In this document: piece after piece, positions 26,846 to 36,434 of the stretch
How positions within the stretch are numbered: the first letter of the stretch is position 1
How the letters are laid out: each line of letters begins with the position of its first letter
Translations under genes and position numbers: made by a program
NCBI GenBank assembly: GCA_001567255.1
Contig: LNBW01000003.1
Coordinates: 1-64,000, forward strand
Source: Bacteroidetes bacterium OLB9
GTDB lineage: Bacteria > Bacteroidota > Bacteroidia > Chitinophagales > Saprospiraceae
Length of the DNA: 64,000 nt
Direction of reading: 5' to 3'
Notes under the pieces: model-generated
Told to the model about the DNA's origin: nothing
The model's input: only the letters and a program-made list of their open reading frames with translations
The model's database searches: none

Positions 26846-27883
26846 ATGATTAATTATATTCAGACACAACTTGAAGCATTAACAGTTCATTTTATAGGAA
26901 ATCAAATAGAGGGCGAAGACGTTAAGTTTTCGCCCTCATTGCTCCAAATTAAGGATAGTGAACTGTACGATACATTATTAAAATATTTTTTGACCCACTT
27001 CAAAGAGCCGGAGTTTTTTCGATTTACTTTTTCTAGCGATGAGGTGGAGCTCAATCCGGTATATAATTTTATTGCCAATATTTTTGATGATCCGGCCTGC
27101 CTTTATGAAGAATCTGTAAAAATCGCAAGGCATTTATTTGAAAAATCTCGTCATCCTAATATTAAATCTGGAGAACTATTTGTTGTCTATTTTACTGATC
27201 TGTTTGTTGATGATGAAATGGTAGATGGAGTTGGAATTTTTAAGTCAGAAAACAAAGATGTATTTATCAAAGTTGGCAATGATTTTTCACTCCAAAGATT
27301 AGAAGGAAGTAATATAGGAAAGCTAGACAAAGGTTGTATTATCTTCAATACCGGACGAGATAACGGGTTTAAAATCTGTAATATCGACCATAGCAATAGA
27401 TTTAAGGAAGCTCAGTATTGGCGGGATGACTTTTTAATTCTCACACCGCTTTCTGATGAATATTTTCAGACAAAATCCTATATACAAGCGACTAAATCTT
27501 TTATCAAGAATCGAATGTCTCGTGAATTTGATACTGATTCAGCTGATGAAGCAGCAGTCATGAATCGATCTCAAAATTATTTTAAAAATAATGAAAAGTT
27601 CGATACCTTTGAGTATGAACAAAAAGTATTCAAAGATGACAAAGTGATTGAGGCTTTTCAAGATTACAAAGAGGAATATCAACAAATCAAAGCACTATCT
27701 TTTGACGATGTATTTGACATTTCCCCATCAGCCGTTAAGCGACAGTCACGGGTTTTTCGCAGTGTCATTAAACTAGATAAAAACTTTCATATTTATGTTC
27801 ACGGAGATAAAAACAAGATACAAAAAGGTACTGACGAAGAAGGTAGAAAGTATTATATACTGTATTATGATGAGGAAAATTGA
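26846..27883 (+). CDS. nucleoid-associated protein, NdpA/YejK family
   Basis: A 345-residue cytosolic protein matching the 37-kDa nucleoid-associated family (PF04245): the N-terminal LEALTVHFIGNQIEGEDVKFS segment, KSGELFVVYFTDLFVDDEMVDGVGIFKSENKDVFIKV in the middle, QYWRDDFLILTP, and a C-terminal helical part ending in a short beta region (KNFHIYVHGDKNKIQ). Family members bind DNA and associate with the nucleoid; detailed function is unclear. It starts only 7 bp after the giant surface gene, which suggests read-through but not necessarily shared function. Confidence 0.85.
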   Translation: MINYIQTQLEALTVHFIGNQIEGEDVKFSPSLLQIKDSELYDTLLKYFLTHFKEPEFFRFTFSSDEVELNPVYNFIANIFDDPACLYEESVKIARHLFEKSRHPNIKSGELFVVYFTDLFVDDEMVDGVGIFKSENKDVFIKVGNDFSLQRLEGSNIGKLDKGCIIFNTGRDNGFKICNIDHSNRFKEAQYWRDDFLILTPLSDEYFQTKSYIQATKSFIKNRMSREFDTDSADEAAVMNRSQNYFKNNEKFDTFEYEQKVFKDDKVIEAFQDYKEEYQQIKALSFDDVFDISPSAVKRQSRVFRSVIKLDKNFHIYVHGDKNKIQKGTDEEGRKYYILYYDEEN

Positions 27884-27953
27884 TATTGGCTTGTTTCCAC
27901 TGTCAATGAACATATTATATTCATACTACTAAAAATCACAGCTTAAATATGAT

Positions 27954-27961
27954 TACCTTTG
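27954..27961 (+). promoter_or_regulatory. candidate -7 box of the polysaccharide gene cluster
   Basis: TACCTTTG matches TAnnTTTG and lies 7 bases before the ATG of the flippase gene, which would give a nearly leaderless message. No clear -33 TTTG at the usual distance. Confidence 0.35.
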
Positions 27962-27968
27962 CCTGCAG

Positions 27969-29432
27969 ATGAAGCGTGAGTTTATTATCAACATCATTTT
28001 ATTGATTTGCATCAATCTGCTGATCAAGCCTGCTTATATCATCGGGGTGGAGACGCGCATTCAAAATATTGTGGGCAATGAATCTTACGGGCTGTATTTT
28101 GCATATTTTAATTTTGCTTTTCTTTTTCAGTTTATCAACGATCTAGGGCTTCAAAACTGGAATGCTCAGTATATACCTAAAAATAGAGATAAAGTAGGAA
28201 CGCAAATCATCGAACTCTTTTCGGTCAAACTCGCATTCAGCCTTTTATTTTTAATGCTGGTCACTGGATTTTCACTGTTAAGTGATTATTCTTATACTGC
28301 ATTACTTTTCGTAATTAGTATTAATCTAGTGCTGGCTTCAATATTACAATTACTTAGAACGTATGTCTCAGGGCTTGGTTTTTATCGAACGGACAGCCTG
28401 TTTAGTGCTCTAGATAAATTTATTATGATTTTTATAATAGGGTATTTTGTGTGGTTAGCACCAGATCGGGAGACATTTAATATTATGAATTTTGCCATTG
28501 GCCAGACATGTTCATTTACTCTAGCGATTTTAATTGTCTTTTTATGGATTGTATCTAAAGTTAAAGTAACATTTCATTACAGTAGTTTAAACCGATATGT
28601 TGATATCATTCGTAACAGTGTTCCGTATGTAATAGTGGCAGTACTTATCGGCATATACACAAAAACAGACGGCGTTCTCCTAGACAAATTGCTCGATGAT
28701 CGGCAGTTGAGTGCCGGCATTTATGCGGGAGCATTCCGCTTCTATGATGCAGCCAAAATGATGCTGTTTTTGATAGCAGCTTTGTTACTTCCTATGTTTT
28801 CGTCCATAGTTCATGATAAAGAGAAACAAACAACACTATACGATATAGGAATTAAACTTGCAGCATTATTGAGTATGCCTATTGCTATTTTATTTATTGG
28901 ATTTAATACCGAGTTTTTACAGCTGATTTACCCTAGTACCTATACTTTTGACAGTAGTATTGTGTTATTTTTTCTAACATTTGCATTTATCGCAGTTAGT
29001 ATAGCTAATATAGGTGGCGCCTTTATTCTTGCGGTCAACCGACCTGCTAGACTTTACAAATTATATTTATCCATTATTGTAATCAATCTTTTGTTGCACA
29101 TTCTTTTGATTCCACGGTTTAAAGCACCTGGTGCAGCGTTTACTACTATGATTACCCAAATACTCATTATGTGTGGTCATTATTACATTGTGTCCAAAGA
29201 CTATTATATTCGTTTGAGCAGAATGGTAATCATTCGATTGTTTGTTTTTTTTGTATTAAGTATGTCCTTTACTTTTGCTATCAAATATTTTATCCCATTA
29301 CCGTGGATTTTATTGTTTTTTGCTAGTAGTATAGTATCTGCTATTCTTGCATTTTTGATACAAATATTGGATAAAAGAGACGTTGTCCACTTTTTAAAAA
29401 GCAGAACAACGGGTGATGGACAACATTTTTGA
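27969..29432 (+). CDS. polysaccharide biosynthesis flippase (Wzx/MATE-like)
   Basis: A 487-residue membrane protein with about 12-14 helices of the PST/MVF superfamily, which moves lipid-linked sugar units across the inner membrane. Characteristic: GNESYGLYFAYFNFAFLFQFINDLGLQNWNAQYI near the N-terminus, a long hydrophobic series, SAGIYAGAFRFYDAAKMMLFLIAALLLPMFS in the middle and LLHILLIPRFKAPGAAFTTMITQILIM near the end. It opens a plus-strand block of surface polysaccharide genes. No glycosyltransferases are beside it, so sugar assembly genes must be elsewhere. Confidence 0.85.
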   Translation: MKREFIINIILLICINLLIKPAYIIGVETRIQNIVGNESYGLYFAYFNFAFLFQFINDLGLQNWNAQYIPKNRDKVGTQIIELFSVKLAFSLLFLMLVTGFSLLSDYSYTALLFVISINLVLASILQLLRTYVSGLGFYRTDSLFSALDKFIMIFIIGYFVWLAPDRETFNIMNFAIGQTCSFTLAILIVFLWIVSKVKVTFHYSSLNRYVDIIRNSVPYVIVAVLIGIYTKTDGVLLDKLLDDRQLSAGIYAGAFRFYDAAKMMLFLIAALLLPMFSSIVHDKEKQTTLYDIGIKLAALLSMPIAILFIGFNTEFLQLIYPSTYTFDSSIVLFFLTFAFIAVSIANIGGAFILAVNRPARLYKLYLSIIVINLLLHILLIPRFKAPGAAFTTMITQILIMCGHYYIVSKDYYIRLSRMVIIRLFVFFVLSMSFTFAIKYFIPLPWILLFFASSIVSAILAFLIQILDKRDVVHFLKSRTTGDGQHF

Positions 29433-29460
29433 ATATCTATTGTCGTTACTTAAGTAAATA

Positions 29461-30381
29461 ATGTTAATGCATTATAGGGAAGAGCAATTATTAAGAGCAT
29501 TGAAAAAGGTAGAATTAATTGCGACGACACATAAATTCCATCGCATGCTTTTTCATCCATTCAAGTATGTTTTTGCACTCGTTTATCGTAATATTTTTTA
29601 TAAAATAACGGGAAAACCATATACTACTACCACTACCGCATTTTATGGAAAAGAGTTACACATTCATTTGCCCTCTTCTACAGATATCTATTTAACTTCA
29701 GGCAAGGCGCATTCATCGGAAATTAAGCTTGCTCGTTTTATGATTAGCATTCTACGGTCGGGCAACATTTTTGTTGACGTGGGCGCACATATTGGATATT
29801 TTTCGGGACTGGCGGCGGTGTTAGTTGGTGAAGAAGGTAAAGTCTTTTCGTTTGAGCCTACACCTTCGACATTCAAATTATTAAATAACAATACAAAAAA
29901 TATAAATCAAGTCAAGACTTATAATTACATCGTCAGTGATGAGCAAATGACGAAGGAATTTTATGAATTTCCGAGTCAATACTCTGAGTATAATACTACT
30001 TGTAAGGAAAGCTTTATCCACAGCGAATGGGCAAAAAAGGTGCCGTATGAAGTGCATCAGATTTCTTCTATTTCTCTGGACACGTTTTTTACAGAAGAAG
30101 GCTGCATACCCAATTTAATAAAAATAGATGTTGAAGGTGGAGAGTGGAGTGTCTTGTCAGGAATGAAGCACCATCTTTCGATAGGAAGCCCCGTAGTAGT
30201 AATAGAGTATCTTGTTAATTCTAATAGTATTTATGATCAATGTATCAAATTTATGACATCACTTCAATATAAAGCGTATATCATAAGACAAGACGGCACA
30301 TTATTTGAAACACAAGATGTCAGAGGCTATATGACAGCGCATCAACTTTATTTAGAAAATATTGTATTTCAAAAAGGATAG
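29461..30381 (+). CDS. FkbM family methyltransferase
   Basis: A 306-residue SAM-dependent methyltransferase. The SAM site is FVDVGAHIGYFSGLAAVLVGEEGKVFSFEPTPSTFKLL and the family's second motif is LIKIDVEGGEWSVLSGM. FkbM-type enzymes methylate hydroxyl groups on sugars or polyketides; in this setting a sugar of the exported polysaccharide is a likely target (inference). It lies 28 bp after the flippase gene. The start could also be the second Met, 6 bases on. Confidence 0.87.
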   Translation: MLMHYREEQLLRALKKVELIATTHKFHRMLFHPFKYVFALVYRNIFYKITGKPYTTTTTAFYGKELHIHLPSSTDIYLTSGKAHSSEIKLARFMISILRSGNIFVDVGAHIGYFSGLAAVLVGEEGKVFSFEPTPSTFKLLNNNTKNINQVKTYNYIVSDEQMTKEFYEFPSQYSEYNTTCKESFIHSEWAKKVPYEVHQISSISLDTFFTEEGCIPNLIKIDVEGGEWSVLSGMKHHLSIGSPVVVIEYLVNSNSIYDQCIKFMTSLQYKAYIIRQDGTLFETQDVRGYMTAHQLYLENIVFQKG

Positions 30382-30591
30382 GTCAGCTATCTTCATAATA
30401 GTAATATTCTTTGGTTGATTATCGTTATTAGAAGGATGGTGCGGTAATACATGTTTGATGACTTGAGGGATCATGGATTCATTGGCCATTATCGGCAGAT
30501 GTATCCAATGAATTTAAGTAAAGGCATTACCAATTATTTTGATACTTTTGTGATTTAATAAATTTTGCTGTTTTTGACAGTTTTAAAACCA
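30382..30591. other. gap in the polysaccharide cluster with a hairpin and a 35-codon open frame
   Basis: A perfect 9-bp inverted repeat, ATTCATTGG (30477-30485) and CCAATGAAT (30505-30513), has a 19-base loop. It lies inside an open frame from ATG 30451 to TAA 30558 (35 residues, beginning MFDDLRDHGFIGHYRQMYP) that resembles no family I know. It may be a gene remnant or chance. No terminator-like T run follows the stem. Confidence 0.3.
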
Positions 30592-31674
30592 ATGGATAGA
30601 GAATACAATTTTACTGATTTTATCAAACAATTATATAAATGGCGGAAAGAACTGCTCTGGGCTTTCCTACTGATCATGATTGTTAGTATTGTAGCCAGCC
30701 TATTTCTACCCAACTACTATAAAGCACAGACCACTTTTTATGCTGCCAGCCCGGATCTTGCTAAGCCGGTGCCTATCGGAGGTGACGAAAAGGATATGCG
30801 TATCTATGGAGATGATAATGATCTTGATCGATTGTTTACCATTGCCAATTCTCATGAAGTGCTCTTTTTCCTTGTGGATTCTTTTAAGTTGTATGATCAC
30901 TATAAAATAGATATAGATGATGCCAAAGCTAAATTTAAGGTAATAGAAAACCTTTTAGAAAATTATAAAACCATCAAGACAAAGTACGGTGCACTAGAGC
31001 TCGTTGTTGAGGATAAAAGCCCTGAAATGGCAGCGGCTATGGCTAATGCTGCCCGTGAAAAAATCGAAGAGAAAGCGCAGATGGTAGTTAAAAAAAGCCA
31101 GAAATTTTTGATCGAAAATTATGAGAAAAACATTAATATAAAGCAAAAACTGGTGGATAGTGTGTCAATGCGATTGAGAAATATCAAAACCACAGCAGGA
31201 GTATATGACACATGGAATCAGGTGGATTTGTACAATAAAATCTTTGCTAATGCAGAGTCTGAACTTCAGGATGCAAAAGGTAAAATAGCTTTTTATAAGG
31301 GTTATCCATCCATGAGAGATTCGCTGATTGTATATATGGCCAAGGAAAAGGGTGCAACCAACAAAAAGGCAAATGCACAGGCAGAACTAGAAAAATTTGC
31401 TCCGATTGCGACAGAGTTAAGACAGTTAGAGCAGGAGCAATCACGCATTATTGAGCAGATTAATTTTGACAAGGAAAGATTAAAGCAGCTCGATGCCGCC
31501 TATAGTGCGCCATTTACGGCCATTCATCTGATAGAGAGTGCGATTGTTCCAGTAGAAAAGTCGAGGCCTAAACGCAGTATCATTGTTTTATTATCCACAT
31601 TGGCGGGCGTCGTGTTTTCAGTACTTGGCGTGTTGATTATCGATAATATTAAGAGTGCGGGTATCATCAGATAA
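30592..31674 (+). CDS. Wzz-like polysaccharide chain-length protein
   Basis: A 360-residue inner-membrane protein with one transmembrane helix near each end (about residues 25-45, LLWAFLLIMIVSIVASLFLP; and about 335-355, IIVLLSTLAGVVFSVLGVLII) and a long periplasmic coiled-coil-rich middle (residues 170-300, with KKSQKFLIENYEKNINIKQKLVD and LRQLEQEQSRIIEQINFDKERLKQL). This is the layout of Wzz/polysaccharide co-polymerases, which set chain length. The Pro-rich motif before the second helix (VEKSRPKRS) fits. No C-terminal tyrosine kinase domain is fused. The ATG at 30592 is preferred to a TTG at 30565. Confidence 0.83.
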   Translation: MDREYNFTDFIKQLYKWRKELLWAFLLIMIVSIVASLFLPNYYKAQTTFYAASPDLAKPVPIGGDEKDMRIYGDDNDLDRLFTIANSHEVLFFLVDSFKLYDHYKIDIDDAKAKFKVIENLLENYKTIKTKYGALELVVEDKSPEMAAAMANAAREKIEEKAQMVVKKSQKFLIENYEKNINIKQKLVDSVSMRLRNIKTTAGVYDTWNQVDLYNKIFANAESELQDAKGKIAFYKGYPSMRDSLIVYMAKEKGATNKKANAQAELEKFAPIATELRQLEQEQSRIIEQINFDKERLKQLDAAYSAPFTAIHLIESAIVPVEKSRPKRSIIVLLSTLAGVVFSVLGVLIIDNIKSAGIIR

Positions 31675-31684
31675 ATCGGATATC

Positions 31685-33174
31685 ATGATGAAAAGCACTC
31701 CAGTTTGGCTGCAGGACAAGAGGATATTCCGCTCTTTTATTGGTCTAATTCTGACAAGTATTTTTGCAGCTATTATACTGGAATCGCCACTATTCTTATT
31801 GGCACCTGTAGGTGCTCTAGGATTGGGGTTTATTTTGGATGATTATCGACGACTTTTTTACCTTATTTTCCTAAGTATTCCATTTTCAATTGAGTATTAC
31901 TCTGATACTTTAGGTATAGGAACGGATCTGCCTTCTGAGCCGCTGATGATAATAACGACGGGAATTACCCTTATGGTGTGGATGAAGAAACATCTATCTC
32001 TTAAGGTAGATTATTGGAAAAACCCTATTGTTCTATTACTTTTTCTACATTTATTCTGGATACTGATAACGGCTATTCAATCACAAAATCCAATTATCTC
32101 TTTTAAGGTATTTACTGCCAAAATATGGTATGTCCTTCCTTTTTTTATTTTTCCTCTCATTACATTTAAAGAGAGAGTAGATTTTGAAAAAACTTACGAT
32201 ATCCTTTACAGATTCTTATTTTTAGCAATTCTGATTGTTTTGGTACGGCATGCTATGGAAGGCTTTTCCTTTGCAACTACCAATAAGGTCGTGACGCCAT
32301 TCTTTAGAAATCATGTTAATTATGCTGCAATCTCTGTGGTTACGCTACCTTTTGTTTGGGCTTTTATGCGCATCCGTATGTTAAATCATCGACCTGTAGG
32401 ATGGCTGATTGTTGTGTTTATACTGTTTATTATAGGCATCTATTTTAGTTTTACTCGTGCAGCCATTTTATCTATGTTCATAGCCTTAGGTGCATGGTAT
32501 ATTATCAAAAGGCGATGGGTCAAACAAGCATTGACCCTGAGTAGTATGGTTGCTATCGCGGGTGTTATTTTCCTTTCGTGGAATAATAAATACATGGAAT
32601 TTACGCCCAATTTTGAGCGAACGGTAACTCATTATAAATTTGACAATCTAATAGAAGCTACTTATAAGCTTGAAGATATTTCATCTATGGAGCGAGTGTA
32701 TCGGTGGATGGCAGGTGTTGAAATGATCAAAGACAGATTCTGGATGGGTTTTGGTCCGGGTACTTTTTATTCTAATTACAAAGCGTATTCCATTTCCAGA
32801 TTTCAGACGTATGTCAGTGATAATCCTGAGCATTCTGGAATTCATAATTATTATCTTATGACTTGGGTAGAACAAGGCTGATAGGTTTCATTATTTTTAT
32901 TACACTTTGTTTTATACTCATTATCCAAGCCGAAAACCTATACCATCGATGTACAGATCGGCACGACCAATATATTATAATGGCATCCGCTTTGGGTTTT
33001 ATCATTATCTTTGCAATGAACCTCATCAATGACCTGATAGAAACAGACAAAGTTGGTCCGTTTTTCTTTTTCAATGCAGCGATTTTAGTCTATTATGCCT
33101 CAAAATACGCTGATCATAGCCTAAATTCTTCTCATACTCAAATATCAAATTATGGAACCAGCGCCAATCAATGA
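31685..33174 (+). pseudogene. O-antigen ligase/Wzy-like polymerase, one frameshift
   Basis: A membrane protein of about 496 residues split into two frames. The first runs 31685-32881 and ends ...WVEQG; the second continues LIGFIIFITLCFILIIQ to 33174. One base is missing at about 32878 (GGC-TGA where GGC-CTG-ATA would continue the frame). It has 10 or more helices, and the conserved region of the O-antigen ligase/polymerase family (PF04932) is seen: IYFSFTRAAILSMFIALGAW and FWMGFGPGTFYSNYK with DNPEHSGIHNYYLMTWVEQG. It follows the Wzz-like gene by 10 bp; the second part overlaps the next gene's start by 23 bp. Function: polymerise or ligate surface polysaccharide. Confidence 0.82.
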
Positions 33175-34261
33175 TGCAGACAAGAGAGAAGATTATCAGC
33201 ATGATGAAGCCGCTGCTTTAAAATATCTCAAGACATCCAAAATCTATCTGCCTATTCTTATTGGTATAGGCGTTGTGATTTGGATGTTGACACGACAGTT
33301 TGATATAACTGTGCTCCGCGATTTACATAGTACCGGCCACGTCATATTCTGGATAGGGATGGCGGTTTTGATGTATATAGCCAGGCACTTATTTTATTCT
33401 ATGCGCTTGCGAGTAGTAACGGATTATGCGTTTTCGTGGTTAAAAGCGATTCAACTAATTGTCATATGGGAGTTTTCTACGGCGGTGTCTCCTACGAGTG
33501 TAGGAGGGGCAGGAGTAGCATTTTTTATGTTGTCAAAAGAAAAACTGGGAGGTGCTAAAACCATAACGGCAGTGCTTTACACCATGATCGCAGATACAGT
33601 ATTTATCACAGTAGCGCTGATTGTTCTCTACTTGATTGTGGGTCCTGTAATGATTCGTCCGGGCATGGTGGACCTGTCTGATATTGATGGTTATGGTATT
33701 ACCTTTTTGATTGTGCTGACATTTATGATTGGTTATGGTTCTTTATTCTTTTATGGACTTTTTATTCGACCGAGAGCAATCAAAAGGTTGCTGTTTTGGG
33801 TTAGCAAGTGGAAGATTGTAGGTAAATTTAAAAAGACACTGCGAACTACCGCTTACGATATTGAAACCGCTGCTGCAGAGATCAAACATAAGCCTATTTC
33901 TTTCCATCTTAAAGCGATGGGTTGTACAATGGGAGCTTGGTCGGTGCGATTTCTTGCCATTAATTTTTTGATAGTTGCATTTACTGTGGGCTCTATCCAA
34001 GATTTGTATGATCATTTAATTGTTTTTGCTCGTGGCATGGCAATGTACACGATTGAAGCCTTTAGTCCAACACCGGGAGCCTCAGGTGTTGCCGAAGTAC
34101 TTTTCAGTGGCTTCTACAGTGATTATGTCACTGCTGGTGTATCGGTGATGATTGTTTTTTTATGGAGATTAATTGGCTATTACAGTTATCTATTTGCAGG
34201 AGCCATTGTTGTCCCATTATGGTTGCGTAGTGTTTTTAACAAAAAAGAGAAAACAACATGA
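33152..34261 (+). CDS. UPF0104/lysylphosphatidylglycerol synthase TM-region-like membrane protein
   Basis: A 369-residue integral membrane protein with about 8 helices, of the PF03706 flippase-like family (related to the membrane part of MprF and to AglD). Conserved stretches are WEFSTAVSPTSVGGAGVAFFMLSKE and MYTIEAFSPTPGASGVAEVLFSGF. The cytosolic lysyl-transferase domain of MprF is absent, so it does not make lysyl-PG by itself. Placed last in the polysaccharide block, it may move a lipid or lipid-linked sugar; this is inference from context. Confidence 0.8.
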   Translation: MEPAPINDADKREDYQHDEAAALKYLKTSKIYLPILIGIGVVIWMLTRQFDITVLRDLHSTGHVIFWIGMAVLMYIARHLFYSMRLRVVTDYAFSWLKAIQLIVIWEFSTAVSPTSVGGAGVAFFMLSKEKLGGAKTITAVLYTMIADTVFITVALIVLYLIVGPVMIRPGMVDLSDIDGYGITFLIVLTFMIGYGSLFFYGLFIRPRAIKRLLFWVSKWKIVGKFKKTLRTTAYDIETAAAEIKHKPISFHLKAMGCTMGAWSVRFLAINFLIVAFTVGSIQDLYDHLIVFARGMAMYTIEAFSPTPGASGVAEVLFSGFYSDYVTAGVSVMIVFLWRLIGYYSYLFAGAIVVPLWLRSVFNKKEKTT

Positions 34262-34320
34262 TGCTATTTTCTCTTTTTATCTTTCCATTTTTCCTCTCTT
34301 ATTTCATAAAGGAATCGTTT

Positions 34321-36145
34321 TTAAAATCCATACTCCTTTTGCTCTATCATGTAGTTGGCTATTTTTCTGCGGTTTTCCTTAATATTTTGTAGTGGATACT
34401 TAGTGTATTTTCTAAGACCACTTAAAAACATAGGTTGCATTTCAGGCGCAACAAATGAGGCAATCGCATCTGTACCATTTTTCAGAACTCTTGCAGCAGC
34501 ATCATATAGGAAGGTATGAATGATGGCATTAAAAACTTCAATATTTTTTTTCAGGATAATTTTCGGCTATCTTCATAACGCGCAGTAGTGCACCTTCAGC
34601 ATCAAATATATCAATGATGATGTCAGATAAATTCATGATAATCTCCTGCTCATTTTTTAGATCCAGTTTGCCACTCATGGCCTGCTGTGCTGCTGTACCC
34701 AGTACCATAATCAATGCTTTTTTGAAGTTGTCGATGAGTAGCTGCTCCTGTGCATATGAACCATCATAAGTTGGTGAGGCAGCTTCACCATTCATCAGCT
34801 CATTTTGAACTGCCATGCCTGCCGACATCAAATCCAGCTGGCCTTTCATCGCCAGTTTCATGACTGTGTTTAAGATTACAAGTCGATTGATCTCATTAGT
34901 GCCTTCAAATATCCTATTGATTCTGGAATCGCGGTATGCTCTTGCTACATGGCCTTCCTCAGAATAACCCATACCACCGTAGATTTGCACGGTTTCGTCC
35001 ACAACATAGTCCAGTGTTTCTGAACCGACTACTTTTACAATAGAACACTCAAGCGCATATTGTTCGGCAGCTTCTCTTTTTGCTCTGGCAGGGTCGTGAC
35101 CATCGGATTTAAATTGCTGTTCAGCTTGCTGAATTAATTGCGCTGTTCGATATACCGCTGTTTCTGCGACAAAACTACGTATAGCCTGTTCTGCAAGCTT
35201 GTATTGAATAGCTCCAAAAGCAGCAATAGGCGATTGAAACTGCTCACGCTCCATAGCATAATGCAACGATTCTGAAACCAACTTTTTGGTTCCACCGACA
35301 CAAGATGCACCCAGCTTAAATCTACCTGTATTGAGTACATTAAAAGCGATATGATGTCCTTTACCAACCTCACCTAGTAAGTTTTCTACCGGTACTTTGA
35401 CGTTTTCAAAATAAATCTGACGAGTGGACGAACCCTTGATACCTAGCTTTTTCTCTTCTGCACCTAGGGTAAAGCCTTCCATTCCTTTTTCGATGATAAA
35501 GCCGGTAAAACCAGATTTTCCATTTGGAAGATTTTCTCCGGTCACCTGTGCAAAGACCGTAAAAATATCTGCAAATCCGGCATTTGTGATCCACATCTTC
35601 TGACCATTGAGAATGTAGTGCGTGCCTTCGGCATTGAGGATTGCCGTCGTCTTTGCTGCTAGAGCGTCAGAACCACTAGTAGGTTCGGTCAGACAGTAAC
35701 TGGCTTTAAGCTCTCCGGTAATCAGTTTTGGCAGATATTTTTGCTTCTGGACTTCTGTTCCATAATAGAAAATAGGCAACATTCCGATTCCAGTATGTGC
35801 ATTATAACTGACGGTGAAAGAACCAGAAGGGCCAACTTCGTCGCCAATTAAGGTATTTGTGATATAATCCATATCACTTCCACCCAATTCTTCAGGCATG
35901 TGTGTGCCGAGTAAACCTAACTCACCGAATTTTTCAAGGAGCGACGGAATGAGTCCTTCTTCTAGTTTTTCAATTCTGTCTGTCAACGGCATGATTTCCT
36001 GATCGACAAAGGACTTAATTGTCTCTTTAATCATGAGTTGTTCTTCATTAAAATCTTCAGGTATAAATAATTCCTGATGGTCAGAAGGTTTAATTAGAAA
36101 CTCGCCTCCTTTTAATACTTTGTTTTCAGATGTGGTAGTAGCCAT
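34321..36145 (-). pseudogene. acyl-CoA dehydrogenase with a C-terminal extension, one frameshift
   Basis: Main part 34538-36145: MATTTSENK start, KASYCLTEPTSGSDA, KMWITNAGFADIFTVFAQ, GRFKLGASCVGGTK, QIYGGMGYSEEGHVARAYRDSRINRIFEGTNEINR, all typical of FAD-dependent acyl-CoA dehydrogenases that open beta-oxidation. At A8 (plus strand T8, 34544-34551) one base too many shifts the frame and stops it at EKKY. The other frame continues EKNIEVFNAIIHTFLYDAAARVLKNG and ends EQKEYGF at 34321, completing a 607-residue product of normal length for the long VLCAD-like Bacteroidota members. The short form may still fold, since the shift is in the C-terminal helical extension. The start at 36145 fits a promoter at 36170-36201. 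Confidence 0.88.
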
Positions 36146-36169
36146 GGAAATATTTTTAAAAATTAAACT

Positions 36170-36201
36170 CAAAGTTAAAATAATATTTATGTAAAACCAA
36201 A
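36170..36201 (-). promoter_or_regulatory. candidate promoter of the acyl-CoA dehydrogenase gene
   Basis: On the minus strand: TTTG (36198-36201), a 20-base spacer, then TAACTTTG (36170-36177). Both boxes and the spacing match the Bacteroidota -33/-7 pattern. The transcript start would be near 36164, 19 bases before the ATG at 36145. The in-frame start at 36172 lies in the -7 box and is therefore unlikely. Confidence 0.6.
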
Positions 36202-36403
36202 TTATTTTGCTATAAAATTACATATTATTGTTATAATCAAGAGTTTGCGATAATATTTTAATGTACTTAAAGTATATTTTATATTAAAATGCAAAATAAA
36301 CGCTTCTGATGAAGATAGACTTTTAGAAATAGCAACTCATTAATATACAACAGTTCTAAAGGTATTCGATTTGAATTCGTTTCGCCCATGCTGATAGTAT
36401 TTG

Positions 36404-36411
36404 TATCTTTG
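36404..36411 (+). promoter_or_regulatory. candidate -7 box of the CotH gene
   Basis: TATCTTTG (TAnnTTTG) 23 bases before the ATG at 36435. A good -33 box at the right distance was not found. Confidence 0.4.
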
Positions 36412-36434
36412 CGTACTTTTATAACTTTTACCTA

